From Pratylenchus scribneri (taxonomy: Eukaryota > Nematoda > Chromadorea > Rhabditida > Pratylenchidae), in assembly GCA_030063045.1 (NCBI GenBank), contig JAQSEB010000064.1, positions 558,001-622,000 on the forward strand: a stretch of 64,000 nucleotides of DNA, written 5' to 3'. Of the stretch, positions 12,601-22,611 are shown piece after piece. The notes beneath the pieces are model-generated. The model made no database searches, had not been told where the DNA came from, and saw nothing but the letters and a program-made list of their open reading frames with translations. How positions within the stretch are numbered: the first letter of the stretch is position 1; the number at the start of each line of letters is the position of its first letter. The translations under genes were made by a program, and so were the position numbers.

Positions 12601-14592
12601 TTTTCTCTGAAAATCAAATTAATTAAATATGTTTAGGTTCAACACCAACAAGAGAAGGAAGCAAGAAAAAGAAGGGGAAAAAGCCTCCAAAAATGCCAAA
12701 ATTTTATGCCGGTGCCCTTCTTAAATATAGTGCACCAACAATGCAGGCCATTCAGGCAATTGAATATGCAAAACTTCGAACCGGGAGAAGCGATGATTTC
12801 AAGTCGGCTTGAAATTTTTATACTAAAAAAATTCAAATTTAAAGATCCCGTTTGTTCGCAAAATTTGCAACCAATCAAAGATTTGCACAAATTGTGGAGA
12901 ACAATGCACCTCCACCAAAGCATATGGTCAGCAGCAGCATTCAAACTTCGCCAATTCAATCACCAATGAAAGCTGGGAGGAGAAGTTGGAAATTACGGAG
13001 AATGGGATGTGCAGTCGGTAATTGAAATTGAAATGGGATATAAAAGTTACAGCATAATGGAATTTTAACTAATTGCTAATTAGCTAGGCGCCTGGGCTTG
13101 CTAATATTATAAAATTCGGCTTCTTCTTTCGTACAGACTCGAGAATATACTAATTCGATTCGGTCTGGTCGATTTAGTATATTAAATTTCAATTTCAGTC
13201 CAATATGAGCTTGATTAGAAACACTTTTCGCTAGATTCCTTTTCCGCGTTCGGCGCCCTACCTCTAGCCCTAGTTCTTACCTAATCCTAAACCGTCTGAA
13301 ATTGAAATTTCATATGATAAATGGATTAATCCGGGTAGAATGAGCCTACTCTTGAGTCTGTGCGATACCTAGAAGCCGATTCTAATTAATTCCGAAAATA
13401 GCTAATTTTCAATATTATCTGTGACATAAACATTATGAATGTTTTATAAATTAATTTGAAATTAAACTAAAAATATAACCAAAAAATCAATAATAAAATT
13501 TGTATTCGCAGAATCCATCGATTCAACTTCATCGGAATTGAATGTGACCACAACATCACGCACAAATGCCTCATGCAGTGCCAATGACCTGGATTCCCTC
13601 TATTCAAATACATATTATGATCTTTGTTTTGGCAATTATAACACCGATTCAGTGCCAAATTTAATGGCACAACCAAATACTCCACAACAACAATCCAAAA
13701 ATATTGGAAATGATGCACAACCAAATTTAATGGTGAAACGAAAATTATCCGAAAAATTATTTGGCCTTTTTGGGAGAATAATGCCAGGCAGACAAAATAG
13801 TGGAACAGCTGAAGATGGCGAACAAAATGGAAATGAAGGGGAAATCAAAGAAAATGGCAAGAAAATTGGCAGAAATTTGAATAAATTTTGGACAAATTTA
13901 GATGGGAAAAAATTGAATGAAAAGAAAAAGCAAAGGCCAATTTCGCAGTGCCATTCCACCCCATCCACTCCGGCAACAAATCGTCGATATTTGGCCGATA
14001 ACAGTGCAAATGCCCCATCAATTCCCACAACTCCCCTAATCCAAATGACCGATCCAATTTCGGAACAACTTCGGCTGAGTTTAACACCCAGTCCAAGTCC
14101 GGCTGAAGCATTAATTGGTGGGGCATTGAATTTTAATTGTTTCAATCAATTTTTCTGTACTTTAAGATTACTCAAATTTTAATGAATTGAGGAAAAAACA
14201 TCCAAATTCGCCGATGGCATCGCCGCCAACCCCAATTGGCCTTGTGCCACTCCATCATCGAACATTTTCAACTCGGAGACGATTTTCCGCTTCAAATTGT
14301 CTTTCACCCCCTCCCCGGTCCAATTCCCTTTTTGGCTTGAATGAAAGGCGCCATTTGCGATTACCATTGCTTATTACGGTAATTTGAGGGGTAAATTAAA
14401 ATGGAATTAAATTAAAATATTCAGCAAAAGGCAGAACAGTTGACAAATTCTAGCATAGAAAGGGAGGAAGAAGAGTCAAAAACGGCATTACCTGACAATG
14501 AAAATGCCAACAAATTGGTCAACACTCAAAACAGAATAATTAATGAAGGAGAAGAGGGAAAAAAGGAAGGAAATAATTGTATAGAAAAATAA
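9675..14592 (+). CDS. TWK-type two-pore-domain potassium channel with long C-terminal tail
   Basis: K2P leak potassium channel of the plasma membrane. The ATG at 9675 starts MFMIFRRVRFF, then M1 (YALPFTVLVFYTVLGAYIF). The first pore, GQLYTTIGYG, is split by an intron inside the selectivity filter (TTIG|YG), followed by M2 (VYIMIGIPLFLLILAEVGK). M3 is WALTILIVWIMFSAALFCVW, the second pore is SISTVGLGDLVPTKPD, and M4 is FFMILIGLALLSMCVNL. The extracellular cap has an NLTQ glycosylation site. After M4 there is an unusually long cytosolic tail encoded by about eight exons: a Ser/Glu-rich stretch (PEESDSSSESRESEDEEEE), Lys-rich patches and Ser/Pro-rich segments, stop at 14590-14592. Junction phases agree across the tail. 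Introns host an inverted-repeat element (10066-10204), a family B repeat (11858-12195) and a palindromic arm pair (13184-13310). Read-through of the exon ending at 11762 would give a short isoform stopping near 11790. Confidence 0.92.
10066..10216. mobile_element. Short inverted-repeat element, family D copy 1
   Basis: The arms CTATTAGAAGCCCA (about 10067-10081) and TGGGCTTTTAATAG (about 10189-10202) are inverted copies with one mismatch. They are followed by GATTTACGGTAAAT. The element lies inside an intron of the K2P gene. A second copy with perfect arms is at 20411-20495. Confidence 0.65.
11858..12195 (+). mobile_element. Interspersed repeat family B, copy 1
   Basis: About 340 nt in an intron of the K2P gene. 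It matches the reverse complement of about 30407-30727 along its whole length: GGTTAAAGATCTAA, then GGGCCTAGGCT, ACGGGATA, AACTCGACTTTAAATTATTAAT, CAGATTGGGGCAATATTTG, GGGTACAGTAGGATGAATA and CCCTTAGACATTATTG. It is locally GC-rich and has no open frame, so it is likely non-autonomous. Confidence 0.75.
13184..13310. repeat. Inverted repeat in K2P intron
   Basis: AAATTTCAATTTCAG (13184-13198) and CTGAAATTGAAATTT (13296-13310) are perfect 15-nt inverted arms about 97 nt apart. They lie in a GC-richer intron segment (about 13085-13400), which looks like a decayed mobile element. Confidence 0.6.
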
Positions 14593-14721
14593 TATAAAAT
14601 ATATTTATTTATTACTTATTCTACAATAATAAATTGTTTTATTCGTAAATAATTTTATAATCAATTAATTCAATTCAAAACCAATCAATGTTCAAAATTC
14701 AAGTCATCAATCAAACATCAT

Positions 14722-16085
14722 TCAAAACCAATATGGTTTGCAGACCAATTGCAGTGAATGGGCCCCTCCCACCTTTGTGCCTTCAATTTTTGGTTGTCCC
14801 TGTTCATTTCGCCATCCATCAAATGGAATTATTAGCAATGGAAAATAGCCCAATTTTCGGGAAATCTGCGAATTCAATCAAATTAAATGAGAATATTCAC
14901 TGAGGATCTGAAGCCAACCTTTTGTGTGCCGGAAGCAGTCAATTCGGAAATGATTGCCTGAACATTTCCTTCTGCCTTCAATTTTGCATTCATCAATTCC
15001 ACAATTTTGAGTCCAATTCCCAAATGATGATAATCTCGATGGATGGAGAGGAAAACATTGTTGGCAATGCATTTCACATTTTCTGGCAACAAAGTCCAAA
15101 TCTGCATTTGAGAAAATTAGCAAAATAAATTATTTAAATATTTACGCTGGATTCACAAATATGCAAAATATTGCACATTTCCTGCACATTTTCACTGTAT
15201 TTTTTGTTGTTTGGCCCATAAATTTCGGGAATTTGCGCATCGCGGCAAAGAATTTGATTCAAATAAACGCCAACCAATTTATTGTTGGCATTTTTGTCAC
15301 GAATTAGCAAAGAAAATGGTTGATGGCAACATGCATTGATTATATCTTCAAAAAATGATGAAGGAATTTATTTATATTTGTAATCTATTTAAATTTGTTA
15401 ATATTTCATTGTTTCTAATTAATTTGGGCCATAATTTTAATTATTCTGTTCCTTTCTAATTCCTCCTTTAATTCCCGTTTTTCCCCACTATTTTTTGTTT
15501 TTTCTTTTATTATTAATCTTTTTTAAATACATATTATTAGAATTTTTCTATGGATAAGCGCATTTTTCCCATTCCCATTCAATTTCAATGATTGTCAATT
15601 CTATTCCCTTTTTAGCTAAATTCCTCTAATAATTCCTCATAATTCCCTCCACTTTGTTCCTTTTTAATAAGGTTCGGAGAGTCGGTTTCGGTTTGAGAAA
15701 ATTTAAATCTAAATTGTGTGCTTTTAAGACTGAAAATAGGGGAAACCGAAACCGATTTTTTTCCAGAAACGGAACCTGATTTTAAAACCGAGACAGTCTA
15801 AAAATTGACTCTGTCCAACCCTATTTTTTAGCCCAATTCCAATCCCATAGGTTTACCTCGATAAAATGGTTTGGCCTCTTCTTTGTTGAATTCCAAATTT
15901 CGGGACAATGCTTCATCGAACATGAATTGTTCCAATAAAAATTGGAGTGCTTCTTCCTTTCCATTTTCGTCATTTTGTTTCAATTCATCAATTCCAAATC
16001 CTTTCATTTCCAATTCGCCAAAATGTCCTTCAACTGCTGATTTTGTGCCATCCAATTTTGGGGCAACATTCAGAGAATGGAACAA
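14722..16085 (-). CDS. GNAT-fold N-acetyltransferase, copy A
   Basis: Acetyl-CoA-dependent acetyltransferase. Exons read on the minus strand: about 16085-15850 (ending QFMFDEALSRNLEFNKEEA), 15349-15150 (FSLLIRDKNANNKLVGVYLN), about 15107-14925 and 14880-14722. The third exon carries GNAT motif A: the beta4 strand NNVFLSIHRDY followed by the acetyl-CoA loop HHLGIGLKIVE. The stop is at 14722. The pattern 'F-x-x-DE(A/P)L' near the N-terminus followed by this motif A recalls arylalkylamine (dopamine) N-acetyltransferase-like enzymes, so an amine substrate is possible but unproven. It is a tandem paralogue of the gene at 16661-18512 and is convergent with the K2P gene (130 nt between stops). The first exon is uncertain: no ATG is obvious at 16085. 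Confidence 0.75.
15667..15825. mobile_element. Short inverted-repeat element in acetyltransferase intron
   Basis: The left end AATAAGGTTCGGAGAGTC and the reverse complement of the right end AATAGGGTTGGACAGAGTC are similar. Internal GGTTTCGGTTT and AAACCGAAACC arms are inverted. The element is about 160 nt with no frame, and MITE-like. Confidence 0.55.
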
Positions 16086-16660
16086 AAAATAATAATTTAT
16101 TAATTTTATTTTAATTTCCCTTCAATTTTCTCACTTTTGTTTGTTCTTTCAAAATTTGTCCAAATTTGATTATTTCCTGAGGGTCCGAAAAATTGGTGAA
16201 TTTCATTGCTGTGAATGGGAGAAAATAATGCATTTGAAAATTTATTATTTTTCTTTACTTTTTGTTGTGGTTGCCAACATTCTTCTTTCACAATTCATTT
16301 TGGTTTTGGCCAAAATCTTTGAAAATTTCGACATTTTTTTGCAATGATTTTGATTGAATTTAAGGAAAATTTTATCGTTTAAATATGGCAACATTTTTGT
16401 CCTTTGTTTAGGAACAAAAAAGGACAAATGTCCTCAAAAATTGGAACAATTTTTGTGATTAATTTCCCTACAATCATTCATTTTTTAATCAAAGAAACTC
16501 GTCTTTTTTTGCAATAAAAGAGGGCAAAAATTAATTGGAAAAATGTCCAAAAGTGTCACAAAAAAGAATTCGCAAAAGTACAAAAATTTATTCCACAAAT
16601 AAAAAAATAAATAAAATAAAATCAAATACAAATGTAATTTAAATTTTTTATAATTCCATT

Positions 16661-18512
16661 TCAATCAAAGCAATAAAATTTGCCGACCAATTGAATGCTT
16701 TCGGGTATTGGGAATCCATTGGCGGCCTCCACAATTTGTATGCCCCGTTCATTCATCCACATATTGTACGGAATTGACAACAATGGTTTATATCCGCATC
16801 GAGCATAAATCTGAATTAATATTTGATTAAATTAATTCAAATTTAATTAATATTTTATACCTTTTGTGTGCCAATTGCGGTCAATTCGCCCACCCCCGCC
16901 TGCACTCCGTCCATTTGTTGAACATTCAATTCGGACAATTCCACCATTTGCTGGCCAATTCCCATTTTGGCATAATCCCTTCTGACCGACATGAACACAT
17001 TATTGCACACCAAATTCACATTTTTGGGCAGCAAATCCCAAAGCTGAATAAAAATTAATAATAATAAAATATTTTGAATAATTTTTGTACTCACATGTGA
17101 TTCACAACAATGAACAATTTTGCAGAACAATGCCACATTTGGGGAATAATTTTTATTCTCATATAAATTTGGTGCATTCTCTGTTCTGGCCAACAAATGA
17201 TTGAGCAAAACGCCGACCAATCTATTATTGGCAGTGCTGTCCCGAACCAACAATGAAACCGAGGGTTCATCTTGAGTACAAGCGTCCACAATTGCTAAAA
17301 AAATAAATTTATTCTCATTTTAAATTCGAGTTATTTGTGAATTTATTAAATATTATATAAATAGTTATAGGCATTACTGGAATTTGTAGCTCCCACCTTT
17401 TTCCAAAAGATTTTTAAATTTTATTTTTGTACCAAAAAAATCATATATTTAGCGGCTTTTGATGATGGAAATATATATTATTAGATTTTCAATAATCAAT
17501 TTGCCTGAAATAACGATTTATAAACCGGTTTCGTAAATTTGAAACTTTAAAATTATAAACAATTTATAGTTCATTCGACGCCTTGATGTACTAATCATGA
17601 ATCTACCATTTGTTTTGTATAAAATATGACTTTTTAGTCACGCAGGTCAACTAAGTACCTTATGCAATTTTAAAAGCTCATAACTTTTTTAGTTTTATAA
17701 GTTTTATAAGAAACAAATTGTAGATTCATGATTAGCTCATCAAGAGGCGTCGAATGAACTATAATTTGCCCTATAATTTTAGTTTTAATTTTTCGAAACC
17801 GGTTTATGAACCATTAATGGATTAGGTAAATTCATGAAAAACTAATGAAATATTCGGATTTTTTAGCCAAAAAATAAAATTTAAAAAATTTTTCGAAAAA
17901 TGGGGGAAATAAATTCCATAATTATTTAATATCATTAAATTGTCAATTTCCCCTAATTTACCTCTAAAGAATGGTTCCGTTTCTTCCCTGTTCAATTTGA
18001 GGCATCTGGAAAGTGGTTCATCGAACATGAATTGCTCCAAAAATAGTTCCAATATTTCTTGTTTCTCCTTTTCATCGTCCTTCTTCGCCGGATGCACTTC
18101 CAAATTTTGTGGACTGATTGGCGGATATTGCGTCTAAAAATGGGGGGAAAATAATTAAAATTTGTGAATTCGAACAGAAAAAATCTCAAAAGTGTATTTT
18201 TGCCATACATTTGCCAATGCCGGATGTGCCATCGATGATAATTGATGCATGTGGCTAATCAGCCTTGGCTTCATCGCTTCCTTTTTCAGCAATCCATTGG
18301 AGGGGGCCAATGAGGAAAGTTCATGTTGTCCAGCGATTTGTGCCGGCTTTGTCTGAGGCTGAAGCAGAAAATCGCAGCCATTTCCGGTTGAACTTTTCCC
18401 TGAAAATATTCATAAATTATTTTGAATTAATTTTTCCTCTATTTTTACTTCTTGGCATTTGGGTCAACAATTGGCCAATGCTTTGCTTTCGGGAAATTGT
18501 TTTGCAGAACAT
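16661..18512 (-). CDS. GNAT-fold N-acetyltransferase, copy B
   Basis: Tandem paralogue of the preceding gene, with a clear start at 18512 (MFCKTISRKQSIGQLLTQMP). An Ser/Gln-rich N-terminal extension leads into the exon with EQFMFDEPLSRCLKLN and FFRG. The following exons give PSVSLLVRDS, RLVGVLLNHLLA, and motif A as NNVFMSVRRDY then AKMGIGQQMVEL. The C-terminal exon has ARCGYKPLLSIPYN and ends VGKFYCFD, stop at 16661. Splice phases agree at the junctions I checked. Conserved family blocks match copy A, so a shared amine-type acetyltransferase fold is well supported; the substrate is not. One intron contains a long-armed inverted-repeat element (17515-17812). Confidence 0.8.
17515..17812. mobile_element. 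Foldback/MITE element with about 110-nt inverted arms
   Basis: The left arm starts GATTTATAAACCGGTTTCG and runs through TATAGTTCATTCGACGCC to AATCATGAATCTAC. The right arm is its inverted copy (GTAGATTCATGATTAG ... GGCGTCGAATGAACTATAA ... CGAAACCGGTTTATGAACC). The arms are nearly the whole element, leaving a loop of about 90 nt. It lies in an intron of acetyltransferase copy B. I could not fix a target-site duplication. Confidence 0.8.
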
Positions 18513-19674
18513 TTTTATTTTTAATTCAATTTAATTAATTTTAATGAATATTTGATTGGGATTGATTCCATCCAATTGGCTTATATTCATTTTTATTCGG
18601 CCAAAAATTTGAACTTTCTTCAGGCAAAAAATTCATGTTGGACCATTCCAAGCACAGAAATCATTTCAAAGTCATTAATTATAATTTTATTACCTTATGA
18701 TTTTGTAGTAATTTAACCCAAAAGTGCAATGTCCCATTTCCATCCAAATATATTTATTGCCATTTGCACTTTCTTTTGGACCAAAAATTGGCCAAATTTA
18801 TTGCAAAATTTAATGTTATTTGCACAAATTTGATCATTTTGGCTGATTTATTATCAGAAAATTCCAAATGAATGTACTTTCGCCCAAATTTCCCCAAAAA
18901 TGGCAATTTTAATTATTAAAAATCATTGCCTTGTCCTTTTTGTTTGCTCGATTTTTTTTTTATTAATTTTCTACTAAAATTGTTTCCTTTTCTGCAATTC
19001 AAATGTTCCAATTTTAATAGTTATAGAGAATTATCCAATGATAATTAATAAAATTACCAATATATTTCCATTAAAATTTAAGTCAATTTGATTCGATGAA
19101 GACTGCCTTAAGGCTCACTGACTGAGTTCAAATACCGTAAATATTCTTTTAGTTCCCCACTTTATAATATTCTCCAGTCCGCATCCTCGATTTTGAGGAT
19201 CCATAGCGCCGGATAGGGCGAAATTTTAAAAAAAAATTTTAATTATGCATTTTCTTAGTTCTCTAAAGCTCTACAAAATCCGCTATAATTTGTTAAAAAA
19301 TGTCCACAAATTAATAAGTTAGACCCAAAATTTTCCCAATTTTTGAGGGGTGAAAAATAATCCCCATGGGGAATTAAAGAGTATATACGGTAAATAAAAA
19401 TCCTTTTGTTTTAATAATTAAGAAATTTTAATATTCTATGTTTTGTAAATATTCCTTTGTTTATTTTACCCAATTTTTATCTTTAATCTTCCCTAAAAAA
19501 GGCAAAAGATTAATAAAAATGAGGAAAACAACAATTTTAAGTGCATTTTTATCAAAAAAAATAATAATTTTTGATAAGGAAATAACAAATATTCATTTTC
19601 ATTGAATGAATGAGTTAGTCCATTTTACTATTATTTATTCTTTTTAGTTCAATTTTCTGCCAAAATTGTTTAGA
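18513..19674. other. Intergenic region with a MITE-like element
   Basis: The shared upstream region between the divergent acetyltransferase B and FAAH-like genes. About 19126-19393 is a repeat flanked by ATACCGTAAAT and ATATACGGTAAAT and containing AAAATCCGCTATAATT. Part of it recurs at about 20610-20745 in a FAAH intron. No gene seen. Confidence 0.55.
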
Positions 19675-22568
19675 ATGATTTTTCTGAACAATTTAATCCG
19701 AAAATTTTATTGGATTTTACGTTTCATTGCTGATTTCTATTTTTTCGCCGTCAATTTTGCATTTTCCTTTTTGAATCAATTTCGGAGGAGAAAACATGTT
19801 CAATGGGCCCGAGGCGATGAGAGCCAAAAATTGTTGCTTATTTCGGCAAAAAAAGCTGCAAAATTGATTCGAGAAGGAAAAGTTGGAATTAGGGGAAATT
19901 CCCAAATTATTTTAAATTAAGTTGAGTTCAAAAACATTGGTCGAAGCATATATTGGGCGAATTAAATTTGTGAATGGCTTAATAAATGGAATGCATCGAG
20001 ACAATTTTGAATTGGCCATAAAAATGGCCGAACAAATGGACAATGAATTGGAAAATATGTCACAAAAAGATAGGGAAAATGTTGTTGAATTAATTTAATA
20101 AATATCATTTTAAATTCATTTTGTTTAGTTGGCCTCCACAAAACCACTTTTTGGTGTTCCATTCACAAACAAATCGAATTTAAAGACAAAAGGCCTCATC
20201 ATCGATGCATGCAATCCAAAATTGATGAAAGCAGGCATTGCTTGCGAGGAGGATGCGCCAATTGTGAAACGGTAAAAATTTTGGATAAAAAATGAAAATT
20301 AATTTTGATTAAATATTAAAATGATCGAATAATTTTGGCTATTTTTAGATGCCAAATTTAATGGGAAATCTCAAAATTCATTAATGAATATTTTTGGATT
20401 ATCAATTTTTTCTCTATTAGGAATCCCCTTCCTTTAATTGAAGCCCTCCTTGAAGTGACTCTAGAATTTATAAGTTCCGGGATTCCTAATAGAGAATTTA
20501 CGCTAACTCTTTTTATTTATCTTTGCATCCAAAATAGCGTACGTTTAACCGATAACTGATAGCTCCTGATAGGACTATTAAAGTTTAATTATTTATTATT
20601 TCTCAAAAAATCCAAAAAATCCGCTATAATTCGTTCATAAATGTTCAAAAATTACGGAGTTATTTAGAACCCATAAATTTCTAAATTTTTAAAAGATTTA
20701 AAAATAACTACATTGGGGTTTTTAAAAAGGTTATACGGTAATTGAAAAATCTGCAAAATTCATTAAAGAATATTTTTAAAAATGAACTCTCTTTTTTATT
20801 AGTTTTTTAATCCAAAATATTAATTTATTTAAAGAGTCAAGGATGCGGGTGCTATTCTCCTCTGTCTGACCAGTATGCCCAATTTTGGTTTGAGTTATGC
20901 CTGCGATGATACTGGAGGCAAAATTGCAAATAACCCACACGATATCCGTCGAATTCCTGGTAAATTTCCTTACAATATTCCAAATAAATTGTCATTTTTT
21001 AAGGTGGAAGTAGCAGTGGTGAAGGTGCCCTAATTTCATCGGCTGCCTCGCCTTTCGGCATTGGCAATGACATTGGAGGCTCAATTCGCATTCCGGCATA
21101 TATGTGCGGCATTTTTGGCCTAAAACCCACAAATTTCCCGGATCACACTGTCCCATTGAAAGGAATAATCCTAAATCCAAATTATCCGGAATATGAGCCG
21201 GCCAACCAAATGCTTTCCCATGGACCTTTGGTCCGGTATTCCGAGGATTTGCCATTGATTCTTTCGGTGAATTCAATTTAAAATGAGTTTAAATTAATTA
21301 AATTAAAGGTTATGGCCAATAAGCCATTGGATTTTTATGAAAGAAAATTGGAATTCAACGGCGGAGATATTCGAATATTTTACATTGAAGAATTTGACAT
21401 TTTAATCAGTGAAAAATTGCATTTGGAGCAGAAAAATGTTCTTAGAAAGGTGAAAAATATGGGAATTTGGCAATTTTAATAATAATTCATAGGTGAAAAA
21501 TTATTTTGAGCGAAAATACAATTTAAATGTGCAAAAAGTGGAATTCCCATTGATGAATCGACTTTTCGAATTTTGGGGCCTAACTGGATGGACAGAAGGC
21601 GTTGAAGTATTATTTAAATTAAATTTTAATTTATTTATTCTTTTTTACAGAATCCAGTGAAATTATTTTACCAATTTTTTGAAATCTTAAGTGGCTATTC
21701 TGACCACACATTTTTCCAATGGAATTTTGATGTGCTCAAAAATTTTATCCATCCAAAAAGTGAAGAAGAACGAGGATTTGTGAGTTCAAAATTAAAATTT
21801 AAAAATTTATATTTAAATTAGGTGGCAGAAAAATTGGCAAAATTGCGTCAACAATTAGATGAACTTTTGGGCCAAAATGGTGTTTTGATGACACCAACAT
21901 GGCCAACACCGGCTCCATTCCATCATATGGAACCATTTGTGACATTCAACACAAAATATACTCAAGTAAAATATAATTAATTAAGGGTGTGGTATTTTAT
22001 TTGGTAAAAGATTTAGTGGTTTAATGGTTTGTCCTAATTCCCCAAATGCTATACCCAATCGATAGATCTCATCAAGTTGCGTCGTTGGTAGATAATTTGT
22101 CATAGTTTAGTCAAATTTTAAAGGTATTAAACCGTTTAAACCGATTTTGGTTTATTGGTTCAAAACTAATTTAAAATTAGTTAAACCTAAGCCATATCAT
22201 TATCAAAGAATACATCTCGACGAATATCTATTGATTTGGGTATATAGTTTGGATGTCTAGGACAAACCATTAAACCGTTAACATCTTTTCGCCATTTTAA
22301 ATTTTTTTGCCATTTTCAATATTTTTCCTAATTAATTTGAATTATTCCCCTCCATTTGAAGATGTTCAATATGTTGGGTTCGCCAGCATTGTCCGTGCCA
22401 ATTGGCAAAAGTACAGCAACGAATATGCCATTGGGCATTCAATTGGTTGCCTCACCATTCAATGAAGCAATTTTGATTTCAATGGCAAAAGAATTGGAAA
22501 AAGCATTCGGAGGATGGGTGACACCGGGAAAAATGCCAAAAGAACTTATGGAGGCAATGAATTTATAA
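19675..22568 (+). CDS. Fatty-acid amide hydrolase (FAAH-2-like amidase)
   Basis: Serine hydrolase of the amidase-signature family that cleaves fatty-acid amides and related lipids at membranes. The ATG at 19675 starts [13 protein letters not shown], with an N-terminal membrane segment as in FAAH. The catalytic Lys is in [11 protein letters not shown]. The cis-Ser is in [12 protein letters not shown] and the nucleophile Ser is in [20 protein letters not shown]. The helix [13 protein letters not shown] before the core and [13 protein letters not shown] followed by PLGIQLV near the end are also conserved. Stop at 22566-22568. All triad residues are present, so an active enzyme is predicted. About eleven exons. 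Two introns carry repeat elements (20411-20745 and 22028-22290). It converges on the Cys-loop channel gene with only 43 nt between stops. Confidence 0.93.
20411..20495. mobile_element. Short inverted-repeat element, family D copy 2
   Basis: Perfect 17-nt inverted arms, TCTCTATTAGGAATCCC and GGGATTCCTAATAGAGA, about 50 nt apart, inside a FAAH intron. The arms and the following AATTTACG match the copy at 10066. Confidence 0.75.
20605..20745. mobile_element. Repeat sharing AAAATCCGCTATAATT block, family E copy 2
   Basis: It shares AAATCCGCTATAATTYGTT, an AAATGTYCA block, and the terminal TATACGGTAAT with about 19260-19393, and it lies directly downstream of family D copy 2. Both are in the FAAH locus. 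Confidence 0.5.
22028..22290. mobile_element. MITE-like element, family A copy 2
   Basis: It contains GCTATACCCAATCGATAGATCTCATCAAG at the left and ATCTATTGATTTGGGTATATAGTTTGG then ATGTCTAGGACAAACC at the right; these ends are inverted copies. The centre has GGTATTAAACCGTTTAAACC. It lies in the last FAAH intron. Long stretches match 53640-53890 in the same orientation. Confidence 0.75.
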
Positions 22569-22611
22569 ATGATTTAATAAATTTATTTAAATATTTGAAT
22601 GGAATGAATAT

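Noticed and set aside
13636..14145. Minus-strand 169-codon frame
   Set aside because: Antisense of the K2P channel tail exon, which fits its neighbours in phase.
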